NCBI GenBank assembly: GCA_038373885.1
Contig: JAWZYV010011613.1
Span: forward strand, 496,001-560,000
Source: Cheiracanthium punctorium
Taxonomy: Eukaryota; Arthropoda; Arachnida; Araneae; Cheiracanthiidae
DNA: 64,000 nucleotides
Direction of reading: 5' to 3'
The translations under genes were made by a program, and so were the position numbers. Positions 46,004 to 57,918 of the stretch are shown here, in pieces. Within the stretch, counting starts at the first letter, position 1. Each line of letters opens with the position of its first letter. The notes beneath the pieces are model-generated. The model was given only the letters and a program-made list of their open reading frames with translations, made no database searches and was not told the DNA's origin.

Positions 46004-48599
46004 TAGCCTGAGGATAATTAATGTTAATGAGACATGTAAGGTATGTTTAAAATCAGCTATTCGAAACGCTATCTTATATAAAGCACATTTTATTCCTAAA
46101 TAATAAGGATTAAAATGCGTAAAAGGCAAAATTAACTGTATTTTTCAGACGCAAAGACATTTGAAACTTGTCTTCAAGTATACTCTTCTACGAAACAATT
46201 GAACTTCTCGTAGTTACATCATCGAATTTTTATTTACCATAAAAACATTAGAAGATTTTACCATCTTCCCACACCAAACGATGATTCTATATCCCGTAAC
46301 GCCTTTCGAATAAGCATAGTTATAAACGCGTTACCTATACAAGACGAGAAATGACTCAGGTCTTGTTGAAGATAATATCTCGAAAATATATTCCCAGTAT
46401 ACGTCAGACATCGCACTGTACAAGCCGCAAGCGGCCATTAAATTTTTTCTGGAAAATTACATGGAGACAATTTTTAGTTGTAATCCCTTAGCTTACCTAG
46501 CATGGTTTATCGTTGTATTTCTTTTAAAAGTCGTTGCATTATGACAGTACTTATCGAAAAAAAATCGCTTACTGTATGAAGGAAATTGGTTTCTTTATCT
46601 TTTTCTTCTCTACACCTTTGTTGATATTATCGCTGTATATCTATAGATTAGCATTTCATCTGGAATGGTTGACTAAAGGAAAATCGTTAGCTTTTTCCAG
46701 ATTTTTTTTTTCGACGTAGGCTTAGTAAATCCAGATATATAATGTAAACCTTTTATGCTAATGATATTGGTATAGTTAATCCTGTTAGAACATTTATCGA
46801 AAGCTAGAAAAAAAATATATTGAGGAATTCTTTTGTTTTTCTTAGAATTTTATTTAGTTCGATAATTTAAAACAAAAATAATTAAAATAAACACATTTAT
46901 TCTTATATATGTTAATTGTCAACGAATATATATATTTAATATCGGTAAAAGAACAGTTAAAAACTTGAAATATTTTTGGAGCTAAACCTTTTCCAGGGAG
47001 ATACAAACACTAATTCGATAGATACTGTAATACTCACAAAATATTGCATGAAAAAATATGCTATAAAACTATACCAACTGTTACATTTTGTGAGTTCTAA
47101 ATTGATAAATATCAAGTCTTTAATGATTCTGATTTTGTATTACTTTTTGAATGTGTAATTTATGTGAGACACAATACCTATCTATTTCCTGTTAGAATTT
47201 CATTTTTTCTTTTCATATCCATTTACTCGGATTTAATTTTGGTATCCATTTTTGTTGTAATTTCATTTTCTCTTTTTTGTGGGTGGGTGTGTAGTCTTAA
47301 TTTTTAACCACAATAATACTCCGCACACTAAAACAAGTGATTCGAAACCCACAAATTATGAAAAGTATCCCTAAAAAAAAGTCTTCTAACCAAAAACGAG
47401 TTTGGAGCTCTACTTGACGAACGACCCTATCTTTCCACCTGATATTTAAAGTCAGATTGTCAAAGAAAAAAAAATTCATAATATATATTTTGAACTTCAA
47501 ATATTTTCAACGTGCGTGATTTGCAAGTCACTAAAAATGACCTTTATAATGCTAAAGAGAATTTTTAAATTTTAATGTGCAATTTCTAAAATATGACTTT
47601 ATTAAACAATATTTTATTATAAAACATTACCAAGTGTGGAGTGTTGTACTGGTAAGTATTGTTACAATACTTACTAGTGTGGTAATAATGCCAGTAAAGA
47701 GTTGAAAGTAACGATTATGCCTTTTTTTGATTATGAATTCCTTTTACATTAATTATGATTTATTAAATCACATTTTTTAATATATAAATAAGAACATGCA
47801 TAATTTTTGTAATTATTAGAATCACAGTACGTTAAAAGTCTGTAAGAAATAAATATTTACATTGCTCTCTTTTCCTAACACGATCAAATTTTATAACGGT
47901 TTAATGAGATGTCATGTCTTGAGTAACAGAGGCTCAAAAAACTATTGCAGCATTTAAAATTATGATTAGTATTGGTAATTTCAAAGTCAACCAGGTCTAT
48001 TTATAAAAAATTATATGTAGTCGACCCATCAGATATGTTCAAATTTATATAGAATGATTAAAGGTATGAAAGCATAAACATAAATCTAAACTGTTTATTT
48101 CTGTGATAATGAGCACTCAAAATATTACTCACGTTCGGATATTTTTGGGGTACTGTACACTTGATAGATGTAACACAAATAAACATAGAGAACTGTATAA
48201 TTTTGAAACTTTCTGAATGCCATTAAAATATATTTGTGAAAACCCCTAGTATACTTTAAATGATAGACAGAAAAAAAGACAAAATCTAAGTGAAAAGATA
48301 GTATAACTACTTAAATAGCTTTTCATTATAATTTTATCAAGAGTTAAAACATAGAAAAACGAAACATTAAGACTAAAACACCAGTCAATATTTGAAATTA
48401 AATAAATCAGATATTAAAATACTTTTAAAAGCTTTTATTAAAAAAAATAAACTTCGCATAAAATCAATAAAAACAATTGGTTTTTCTGTAGTCTTCCGTA
48501 AATTTTTCATTTATTTTCTAAATCTCCAAGATTCCAGCCTTAGCTTCTTTTTCTCACCCCAAAACCAACAATAACAAAAACATATAGCTAGAATTTTGG
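46004..48599. other. AT-rich non-coding stretch
   Basis: A short perfect inverted repeat (gtaagtattg ... caatacttac) lies at about 47651-47673. No gene recognised. Confidence 0.45.
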
Positions 48600-49305
48600 C
48601 CGAAAACGGGTGAGGGAACCAGGTCTCAAATCTCTTGCAAGAAAGTTTGGATGATTCACTGCACAATGCTGCCATGCTGAATAACGTCTATGACCCGTGT
48701 TTTAAGCAATAAATGTACATTTTTCACACATTTTAATCTTCATACACTTAATTTTAAGAAAAGAATATACGGTTACGGATCCTTAGATTAGATAACTTCT
48801 TAATTTTCCTGTTAACTTTTCCCTCCTATTTTGATTCATTTTAAAGATTATTTGCTCTACAAAAATATTTTAATACTTAAATTTAAAAATAAAAAGGTCG
48901 GGTGTGAGGGGAGGAACTGCATTTTAAGTGACATGTTGCATCGCTTATCCTTGTACGAAAGATTTTCTTTGTGTGTTACCCAAAAAGTTCACATTTGTTT
49001 GTAAATGCAATCCAGGCTTTTTTTTTTCATCGTAATTCAGGTGATTCGTCAATGATTATGAATCGTTAAAAAGTTGCCTAAAGGACCACGAAAATTCCTT
49101 CATTTTACACACATAAACTATTATATTTTTAATATTTAATTTAAGTTTAAGTGTGATCTTTTTTGACAAAATTAAGTTTAAAATGTGTCAAAACATGAGA
49201 TTTACTGCGTAAAACACGAGGTGTAGAAGCTATTCAGCGAGGCAACAGTATAGAGTGAATCTTTCAAACTTTCTTGCGAGAGCTGGATATCCTCACTGGC
49301 TTTCA
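48600..49305. mobile_element. ~700-bp MITE with ~110-bp inverted repeats
   Basis: Positions about 48600-48720 are the imperfect reverse complement of about 49193-49305. Shared blocks are ctctYgcaagaaagtttg, gattcact and gctgaat, then a cgtgttttaMgcaRtaaat-type block. The middle has no coding sequence. Tips and target duplication are not sharply defined. Confidence 0.6.
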
Positions 49306-50345
49306 GGCAAAATTGCAGCTATGTTTTATTTATATCATCAGAGTTTCAGAGTTTCTAAATAAAAAAATATATCTATATAAAAGAGTGTTTAAACCTAGTA
49401 ATGAATCCTTGCACATTGTCTGTTTCACCATATTTCTGTTCTTTAGGAAAATATTAAAATTCTCGTCATGAAAATACGAAACAAAAACACAAGGAAATTC
49501 GAAATAAGTGAAACTTGACTTTTTTTAAACATGCTTTATTAATTTCAAAGAATTAATTATGACTCTATTTGAACAAACCACTGAGATAGCACAACTAGTA
49601 ATGGTATTTTACATGTGGCTTGGAAAAGTATCTAGTTTGTTTTGTTGTTTGACTGGATATTTTGCCCCATTGAAAATGCATTCTTTACAAGTGAGATTAC
49701 AAAAGAATATTAGATGTTTAACAATAATAGGAAAAAATAGGTACATATACAGAAGTAAATTTTTATTTACATAAGTTTAACTATATGAGTTTGTTATTGA
49801 AACACATTGTTTATGAAAGGAAAAAATGTTTGGGTATAAAGACGTATGGGCTAATATCTCATAAATGAAGCGCTCGTTTTACAAAAGTTAATTGGTAAAT
49901 AAGCTCAGTATGCAGAAAATAAAAATGAAAACAAGTGGGAAAAAATTATAGTAATAGGTTTTAAAACCTAGATTGAAGAAGAGGCCTTTTTGACAATGGG
50001 TCACACTTATAGATTCATCATAAAAAGAGAAGGTTGTTTGCCCATATTCATATATAGATTCTTTAGTATTTCTTTCTTTTTTTGTGGGGGTGGGGATAAA
50101 AAGAGAAGAAATTCCTGGAGGCTACATTTTTAGTGTTACCAGGATGGGAAGATAGCACTCGATATTACAAGATAAAATATCAATGCCAAGAGGAAAGCAA
50201 TGTGAATATACACAGTTTATGCCATTTTCCGTACATATCTTCCAGTAGGATGCATCCACACTAATGATCTGTTGTATATGTGATAGAGAATAACTGCAAC
50301 AAAATTAGATCAATATATATAACAATATGATACCTGTGAAAAAAA

Positions 50346-50349
<4 letters not shown>
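49306..50349. other. Non-coding stretch
   Basis: AT-rich; the plus frames at 49274-49471 and 49559-49774 show no recognisable domain. Confidence 0.45.

Positions 50350-50411
<62 letters not shown>
50350..50411. repeat. (TA)n microsatellite
   Basis: About 31 uninterrupted TA units, the longest simple repeat in the window. Confidence 0.97.
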
Positions 50412-50413
<2 letters not shown>

Positions 50414-52070
50414 GCATGTATATTATCTATTATTTAATACGTATGTTAGAAATTTTTTAATGTAAATATATGAAGCTCGTTATATCATTGGTATTATGTA
50501 TTCAGTTGAACAATAGTATCCCTATTTTTATGATACGTCAGTAAAAAACTTAATATAATCATTATGATGCTATGAAACAGCCAGATAATTTGGGAGTCAG
50601 AAGTAAAATATTTAAAATTTTTACTTTGTTTTCCTGATCTGCTAGCGTTGTTACCGTTATTCAAGAAACGCAGTAGAAAATTCAGCAATGTGTGCTTTCA
50701 AGTAAGACCTTCTTATTTTCCGATAACTTGATTCGTATTTCTTTTACAGATTGATAGCTAGACTTCAGGTCTAAAACTGCAATTGTATTTACGCGCTTGT
50801 AACTTATTTTATCCTAATGTTCTAAACACATAACCATATAGCCGCGATTTCTAATCTGTTAGTATAAAACAAGTCTTTATTTTCAATCGGTAGGATTTTT
50901 AAAATCTAACAATATTAATACCCGCATAAAACTTTTAATGATATAGCCAACACCATTTTATCGTAAAAAAATTCGCAGTCTCCTTATCCTAACATTAAAC
51001 ACAATTATTTCTACTATTCTGTGAAAAGTTTGCATGAGAATGTGGTAACGGTTGAATAGGATGGGACTTAATATTTTTACACTTACAGAAAAATATATCT
51101 TTACAGCTGTTAAGTCAACTGGAACAAGAATATCTGTACAACAACAAGAATATCTGTTCTCTGTAAACAAGAATTTCTGTTAAGTCAACTAGTGTGCTGT
51201 GAAGTAAACTTTTAGGGGCAAATCCATACAGTAGATTTCGTTTTCGCTAAAATATTTTTCAAGGTTTCATTATTAAACAGAATTTTGCCTTAAGGAGTAA
51301 AAAGAAAATAAATCTGAAACGCATTTATCTTTTAATGTAATAGACACCAAAATTTAACTCTTTCTTGTTATCAGAAAAAATCTTAAGCTAAAAGAATAGT
51401 TATCGCCTTTACTATCTTATCTCGATCACCTTAAAAGTCCCCTTATCTAGCGGTTGCAAAAGACAGTGAAAAATTCTCTATCAAACCATTACGAAACAGA
51501 CTAAAACTATAATCAAGACGAAAATTAAGCATCAAGATTACAAAGTTTAACATCCAGAGGGGAAGTCCAACATCATGTACAAAGTAACAGCCATCATCTA
51601 CATACAATTAAACAAACTAAAGTAGCATTCTCCGCGTTCTTCTTTTGCATATTCCTAGCTCAAATCTCAGCAAACACCGCAAACATTTTTCTAAGTTCCC
51701 TTATCAAAGAATCGCAGGAAAAATCCCTCATACAACGATTGCGAAAAAAGCTACAACCTTATCTTTATCTACCCCAAAGCTGAGAGCAACTCTGAATGGT
51801 TGAGCTGATAGGAGCTGTGGGGCAGCGGAGCGGTGAAGGATGGCTGTGGCGGATTGTACAACTGTGATGGATTGCTGCGGCGTGGTGGTGAATTCTCATT
51901 TTTCATCTACTGAAACAAAAAAAATAAACCTACTACCTCCTCCCCCCCCGAGATTCATCTAGTTTTAATATCTCCAAAACACACAAAATTTACACTACTA
52001 AAAACAGAATAAAATCAAAACTCACCACAAACAACTCAAATATCTTTATATATTGACCCATATTAAACCT
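50412..52070. other. Non-coding stretch with small tandem repeats
   Basis: At 51109-51191 the unit acaagaatatctgt occurs three times, bracketed by two copies of gttaagtcaact. At 51430-51745 a degenerate direct repeat (ccttatc then gcaaaa or gcgaaa) is faintly visible. No gene recognised. Confidence 0.5.
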
Positions 52071-52072
52071 AT

Positions 52073-52286
52073 CACGTGTGCTAGGTCGGCCGCTACGGGG
52101 ACTGTCATATAGATAACCAGTGGCTTCGAACTTCAAAATCATTCTCTCTACAGCTGAACCTGTCTTAGGACCTGAACTCGTTCGATTACACTTCTTATGG
52201 CAATAGGATCGTAAAGCTGCTGTAGCAGATTCCACATTCTGATAGTGCAGCTTCAATAACAGTGCCTTTTTTGGTAACTTCAACAT
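52073..52286 (-). pseudogene. N-terminal fragment of DUF4817-type transposase
   Basis: The frame from the ATG at 52286 reads KKALLLKLHYQNVESATAAL, RSYCHKK, then AVERMILKFEATGYLYDSPR and SGRPST. This is the DUF4817 helix-turn-helix: an L.KL.Y.N.ESA..ALR.Y first block, a KFEATG second block and the SGRP linker. It is intact across this part, the best preserved N-terminus of the family here, but the DDE domain is absent. Confidence 0.8.
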
Positions 52287-52534
52287 GCTGCGATTGCTGA
52301 TGCATCAGATTATCTCTCTCATTACAGCTCCTTTAATGCACGATTTTCATGCAGCGTCACTGACATTTTGCTATCCAGCGCCATCTGTTGGCCATTTTTG
52401 GAACACATTCTTTTTGAGGTTGTAATAGAACCCCGTGGCATTTTCCAAGCATGTGTTTCAATTTTTACCTCTCTACCTACATTATTCCGGGAAATATTAA
52501 CTTTTCAAATGTATAATCATTTTCGATCACCCTG
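52073..52534 (-). mobile_element. Truncated DUF4817-type transposon (5' end only)
   Basis: The minus-strand 5' tip is intact: the element ends caccctg at 52534 followed by TA, i.e. CAGGGTGATCG as its start. It runs through about 245 bp of leader into the transposase N-terminus at 52286. Homology stops near 52073, after the HTH region, and no opposite TIR is found, so the rest was deleted or never inserted. Confidence 0.72.
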
Positions 52535-54150
52535 TATATCTAAAATGAATTAAAATGAAAAGATTTCCAATTTCTTGAGATTATCTAATTTAACCCGTTT
52601 GTCTGCGTATGTGTATTTTAATTTTCTTTTATAGTTTCCGATTAAATTCTTTTGGACCTCATATAGACGTAGCCGAACGCATTAGTGTAAGTACAATTGA
52701 GTTACAAACGGAACAAATCTCTCTTCTAATTTACTTAAAAAGATACAAATTTTTCAGGCGGAGCTAACGCTTCTTTAAATGAGGAATAACCTTTTTAGCC
52801 CCGCAATGAGTTCTGTTAAGACAATGACCATAAAACAGCTATAAAAATATTTTAAAATTATTATTATTATTTATTCATTTTATTTTTTACGCTATAAAAA
52901 GAAGTTACAATTCTGGTTTCCTCTCATTCCATAGAAGTTATTCTTCAGAAAAATATTTTCAAATATATATTTAAGCAGAAAACTTAACAATTAAAGAAAA
53001 CATTTTCATTTTCATCAAAAGCAACCTTTAGTTTAGTTCCGATTTCCTTCACACTGCTGGGAAACACAAGGCACATATTAAGAACATCATGCATTGTTAT
53101 CAAAATCTTGCATCACCTAAATATGCAATTTCGCTTTACTTACCTGTACATATGGGAAGATTTTTCAAGCATAAATCTTAAAGAAGAAAACTAAAAAAGG
53201 AACTGGGATTCTAATTATCTGGGAGTGAAATTGAAAGTTCCCCTTCGAGGGCGATTAACGCTAGTGTAATATCATCATGTGTGGGAAGGTAGCACAGACT
53301 CCGGTGTTGGTAAAAATTTATTATTTAAGGCTCCCATACCAAGGTTTGGATATATTACCATATAAATTGTCACCGTGGGGCACTTTAACATGTAGAAGCG
53401 TTTCATAAAAATGATATCGCTTTAAGTTGCACTTTTCATAATCATGTTGAAATGAGATCAAGATAGAATACTTTCAATTTTATAAATGAAATAATCTGTT
53501 AAATTTGATGCTTTAAGAAAGTTGCAATTTTCTTCGAATACGAAATATGTATTAGGGAATGCAAAATGAAACTTAAATGAAAAGTATGGAGGATATATCA
53601 AGTAAAGCCACATAAAATTTTCACACAACTTTGTGCGCAAGTACAATACATAGAGAAATATTTTTCTAGCATTCTGTAACAGACAGATTAATTTTTCTCA
53701 AGCAATGGTCGGAAAGTTGGCTATTACTTGCATTTAGCCCATTAACACTTACTGTCCTTTTTTTGTAGATGTTTATAAGCAGGGTAGCAGCCAGGGTGTG
53801 ATGCCCAGGAAGTTTGTTCTTCTCCAGAAATTTTGTGAGAAGTTCTTCCTTTTGCACCTTTTGTCCCCCCCCCCCGATTTTTTTTTCTCTTTACGTCCTT
53901 GGTTACAAGAATACATAAGCATAATTTTCTTTGCATATTTTAATTTCATGTGGAGTAAATTTGATTTTCACAAATGCTTAGTGATAGCAAAGGTAAATTT
54001 GAATTATTTCGGTGTTTTATTAATATTCTTTAGAATGATAAATAGAATCTCCATGATCCACTCATATCGGAAGTTCTTTAATGACTGCAGGCATCAGCAT
54101 ACATTAGATAATATTATGAAATAACTGGGAGCTAATGGGCTAATGTTACA
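52535..54150. other. Non-coding stretch
   Basis: A minus-strand consensus donor (ACAG|GTAAGTAAAG) occurs at about 53146 with a short open stretch upstream of it (to an acceptor-like tttttttag near 53193), giving a hypothetical 47-bp exon; I do not call it. A C-run lies at about 53866-53876. The remainder shows nothing. Confidence 0.4.
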
Positions 54151-54817
54151 AGCTAGTAAGAATTAAAACATTCCTACTCTGAGCTATACACCGAACGGCT
54201 CAGTGTAAAGGCTCCAAAATTGTAGAGCATGCTTTGGCGTACCCTCCCACCTCACCCCCGCTTTCTGTGCTTGTGTACGAAAGACGTGAGGGGATCCTTC
54301 CCTTCCCAACAATGGATGAAGCGAAAAGTCGATCGTCCGGATTTGGCACTTGAAAATTCCAGTAGCTTAAAATGAGCAAAAAAGAACCTCCTCTGGAGTT
54401 GGACAGATCCTGAATTGGAACGGAAAGAGAAGGACGACATTTTAGCGCGGCTTGAGTCTGAGTACGATGCAGTCTGCCTGTTTCCATTTTGATAAGAACG
54501 AAAAACTGTATATTTTGTATTATATTTGTAAATAGTTTTAACTTTTCAGAAATCATTTGTATCCAGAATAATTAATTAAGTGTGAAGGTATATTATGCAT
54601 GGATAACTTTTTAAAACGTCCTGTTGAGAATCGCGACCCTTTCACTACGTAATAATATTATAGGAACGGATTATGTAAAAAAATAAAAATAAAAACAAAA
54701 AATACCAGAAACACCGATAGATGGCGCTGAAAAGGCACTAATATACTGAAAAGGGACAAAATACACATTTGTAATGCATTTTATTCGAACGTACATACCA
54801 TTTATATCACAAGGACC

Positions 54818-55930
54818 TTACCGATGCAGGGAATGCGGCTCAATATGGTTCCCTTCTTCCAGATATAAAATCTGCAGTCTGTGGACAGTTTGTTCAACTG
54901 CTGATCGTAATTGGTCGATTGAAATTCTTCTCACATGCAGAGTGATACTGTCTTCAAATCTGTCAAGGTAACCTGACGTCTTCGAAAAACAAGATTTTTT
55001 AAGTATGTCCACAGCCAAAAATCACAGGGCTTAAGATCTGGAGAACCAGATGGCCAGGTTTTCGGAAACACGCAAATAATTATTCTACCATTAGTAAAAT
55101 GTTGTCGAAGAAACTGTTGGTCACAGATTTCAATGTGTGGAAGCACTCCATCTTGCATACTGGTCAATGAATAATATAATGGCGCTGCTGCATTTGAGAT
55201 GTAATAAAATTTTGGAGCATGTTTTGACAACTCCTGACTGTCATGGTGCATTTTCTTGTGAGTAGTTTCTTCGTAAATGAAATGCCCAAGAATGCTTGTG
55301 GCTGAGAATCTACACCAGACAGTAACTTTTGGTGAGTGAAGTGGAATCTCGTGGTAGGTACGAGAGTTTTCCGTGTCCCGAATGAGTCAGTTAAGGGTGT
55401 TGACTGTTCCACTTAGATGGAAATGCGTTTCATCGTTCATAGATTCTGCTGTGGCCACTATGCATCCACTTCAACTCTAGCTAGAAATATCAATGAAAGT
55501 GTCCGTCGCTCCTCCCTGTCGATGGCGGGCAGTTGCTGATTATAGCAAATTTTGCACAGGGAAAAATGCACCAATTTTCTGAATTTATTCCGCTCTGTAT
55601 AGTAGGGAACACCCCAGCATAGAGACACTGAACGTGCACTACTACAACCTACAATGTTATCCCTTTATTGTTCAACAACAGAGGTGACAACATCGTCAGC
55701 GACAAGCCGAATGAGTCGATTCGCGTCCTCAATCGGGCTGAACTCTTAAGATGTCCTGTTTTCTCGAATTGAGCAATTATTATCCATTATGAGAGCTTGT
55801 GGATCATCTGAGAGATTGTGGAAGTTATGGTCCTTTACGTAAATTCTTAAGTCGAAGAAACTCTCGAAGTATAATTTGAGTTTCCTTTGTTTTTATAAAA
55901 CAACTTCATGCAGTAAAGCGTGCATTTGTA
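54818..55930 (-). pseudogene. Decayed DUF4817/DDE_3 transposase
   Basis: On the minus strand, pieces in shifting frames follow the family order. SFFDLRIY-like and SARSVSLCWGVPYY come first (HTH and linker), then ERRTLSLIFLARVEVDA before the first catalytic block, where the WTDE Asp region is interrupted by stops. HTHQKLLSGV-like and LGHFIYE-like segments follow. MQDGVLPHIE retains the second catalytic Asp, and WPSGSPDLKPCDFWLWTYLK holds the third. The C-terminus HVRRISIDQLRSAVEQTVHR ends near 54818. Multiple stops and frame changes. Sequence layout is close to the element at 57919-59637. Confidence 0.75.
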
Positions 55931-56279
55931 AAGCAGCATGCAAGTAAAGCGTGTTCTGGATAAATTCTTAAGGCGCGTTTACACCAAAGTTGACAACTAA
56001 AAGTTGACAAAACATTGTTTGTAGAAAACTAAAAGTTGTCAACTAAAAGTTGCTCTTCTCAAATTAGAGATACAAGTGGAAGATTTTTTTATAAAAAACT
56101 AAAAGTTGCTCTTCTCAAATTCAGAGCAACAAGTGGAAAACTTGTTGCCAAAGAATTGGCGCGAAAGGCGGTAGTGTCAAGAATCAGGCAGTAGTGTCAA
56201 AGATGTCGCACGAAGACGCAATTATTGCTGCTGTGCCATCATAACCAGCTACTGTACAAGAGGTTCCCGAAGATATTGG

Positions 56280-56520
56280 GTGAGACCTTCATTGAAGGCT
56301 AGGGATAGGCACAGTGGAAGTGACATGATAGCTGATTTCCGAGAAGATGACGTCGACCCGTTGAGTGGTAAGCTGAGGTGCGACGTGAGTGTCAAGAACT
56401 TTCTGAGAATGACCAGTAGTGACTTTGAATATTTGATTTCAATGATCGGACATAAAATCAAGAAGCGTGACAAAAACTACAGGAAAGCAGTACCTGTCCG
56501 AGAATATATTTTTGGGAAGG
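56280..56520 (+). pseudogene. HARBI1-like nuclease, N-terminal remnant
   Basis: About 80 codons in one frame show the region before the DDE_Tnp_4 nuclease: SVKNFLRMTSSDFEYLISMI, then KKRDKNYRKAVPVRE, closely matching the conserved F..M....F..L...IGP.I...... R.A.P..E.L segment of HARBI1-type proteins. Homology ends about 56516, and the catalytic core that should follow is missing, so the element cannot encode an active nuclease. Confidence 0.8.
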
Positions 56521-56599
56521 TGTGCCACACGATATATTTTGTAAACTTTAAAAATCGGACTCAAAATTTTTATTAATTGAAACAATAGTAAACAATACA

Positions 56600-56930
56600 T
56601 ACATTATTTCCACTAATCGCGACCTCTGTGATCGTTCTTGGTGTCGTGAGAGACTCAAACGCCCACCATTTTACTGATTGGGAAGCACCGGCACCACTCT
56701 TCTCTTTCTTTGCCTCTCTTCGGAAACAGGTATTAATTTCTTCATCTTGTTCTGAACTTCAAATTTATAAACTTGCATCTGGGCTGCAATTTCCCCCAGG
56801 CTTAGTTTTTTAAGTTTTTGTCTCTAAATGTACGGTCTTGTGGGTTCCAGAGAACCTCTCTGCTCCGGTAAAGTTCAATTAGTTCACTGGTTTTGCTCCT
56901 GGTCCATTCGTTCTCACTACAGCCTTCCAT
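56600..56930 (-). pseudogene. Harbinger MADF/Myb-like DNA-binding protein, remnant
   Basis: On the minus strand an ATG near 56930 opens MEGCSENEWTRSKTSELIEL and YRSREVLWNPQDRTFRDKNL, a MADF/Myb-SANT-like domain as encoded by the second gene of Harbinger transposons. A TAA interrupts it after KN, then a one-base shift leads to AAQMQVYKFEVQNKMKKL-like sequence and an RKRRVVPVLPNQ tail. It is convergent with the nuclease remnant at 56280-56520. Confidence 0.75.
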
Positions 56931-56978
56931 CTTGACAGAAACACAACTAAAACACACACGAAATCACCGAAAACACCT

Positions 56979-57155
56979 CAAGAGCGGATTAAAGGGGGGG
57001 GGGAGGGGTCGACCGCCCCCCCGAGACAAAAGAAATTAATCTAAAAGATCCTATTTTCCTTCCATAAAATGGACGTATATGTCAATCTTCTAACTAACCG
57101 CCCCCACCGACAAACTAACCGCCCCCCCCGACAAACTTGCATTAATCCGCCACTG
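56979..57155. mobile_element. 177-bp hAT-type MITE nested in Harbinger
   Basis: A perfect 8-bp direct repeat, aaacacct, flanks the unit (56971-56978 and 57156-57163), the hAT target size. The ends are inverted repeats CAAGAGCGGATTAA and CAGTGGCGGATTAA. The middle is G-rich then C-rich (G-run at 56994-57003; C-runs near 57015 and 57123). No coding. Confidence 0.88.
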
Positions 57156-57918
57156 AAACACCTGCAGCTGAAGTGCACACGTGCACTGACGGTCATGGGT
57201 TGAGTGGGCGGTGGGATGCTAGCTCCCGTCCCGTCGTCACGTACGGGGAACATTTCTCCACTAGTTTCCTACAAGTTGCTAGCGCAAAGCGCGCAGCAAC
57301 AAATCTTCCACTTTTAGTTGTCAACTTTCTTTGATCTTTACCGACACTCCGCGGGAAACCAAAATTCAGTGGAAGATTTGTCTCTCCACAAGTGGAAGAC
57401 AGAAAAAGTTGCTGTATTTTACAGAAAAAGCAACAAATTACCGCAACTTGTGGAAAACTTAGTGGAAGACTTAGGTGTAAACGCGCCTTTATGCTTACAG
57501 TGCCAATTTGGAGTGACAACGACGGCTTAAGTTTTTTAACTTGTTTTGTTTCCTTTTGCTATATCAGCAATAGAAATTAGAAAGAAAAAATTCGTGTCTT
57601 ATGTGCTTTTTTTTTCTTTTGATTATTTGTGTTTTTTCAGCATACTTTCTGTTGCATTGCGTCATCTATCGGCATTTCTGGAACATTTTTTGCTTCATGC
57701 AATATGTTTCCCCATGTCTTATATAGTGTGTTCAACAACATTGGAGTCTTTACACAGAGTAGAGCCCAGAGTAGGAGTGTTTAAAATCTGACCACCTATA
57801 CCTTAAAATTACGTTGATATCATTTCAGTCAAATGATTTTCCTTGACATTTTGAATAAACTTTAAAAGAAAGTCCTCAATTTATATATCATAAGGTATTT
57901 TTCCCAAGTGCTTATATA

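Larger units (their letters stand above)
55971..57488. mobile_element. PIF/Harbinger element (internal deletion derivative)
   Basis: A 1,518-bp element has perfect terminal inverted repeats of 15 bp, AGGCGCGTTTACACC, and a TTA target duplication on both sides (55968-55970 and 57489-57491), as expected for PIF/Harbinger. Subterminal regions are rich in acaagtggaaga-type repeats, and a 50-60-bp subterminal block is duplicated at about 56028 and 56096. It keeps the N-termini of the two Harbinger genes in convergent orientation but lacks most of the nuclease. A hAT-type MITE is inserted at 56979-57155. Confidence 0.92.
54155..57797 (-). mobile_element. DUF4817-type transposon split by a Harbinger insertion
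   Basis: The outer arms match as inverted repeats: attcctactctgagct and gtgtaaaggctccaa at 54169-54216 versus the reverse complement of 57737-57780 (cactcctactctgggct, gtgtaaagactccaa). A second paired block, ccgatagatggcgc / ccgatagatgacgc, lies at 54714 and 57662. The right tip reads ctgaccacctata. A transposase relic lies on the minus strand (54818-55920). The Harbinger element 55971-57488 interrupts it, and the left arm seems to hold about 430 bp of extra DNA (54230-54690). Without the insertions it would be near 2 kb. Confidence 0.7.

Noticed and set aside
53666..53936. Overlapping minus-strand frames around 53.7-53.9 kb
   Set aside because: They overlap a homopolymer C-run, shift frames and show no domain.
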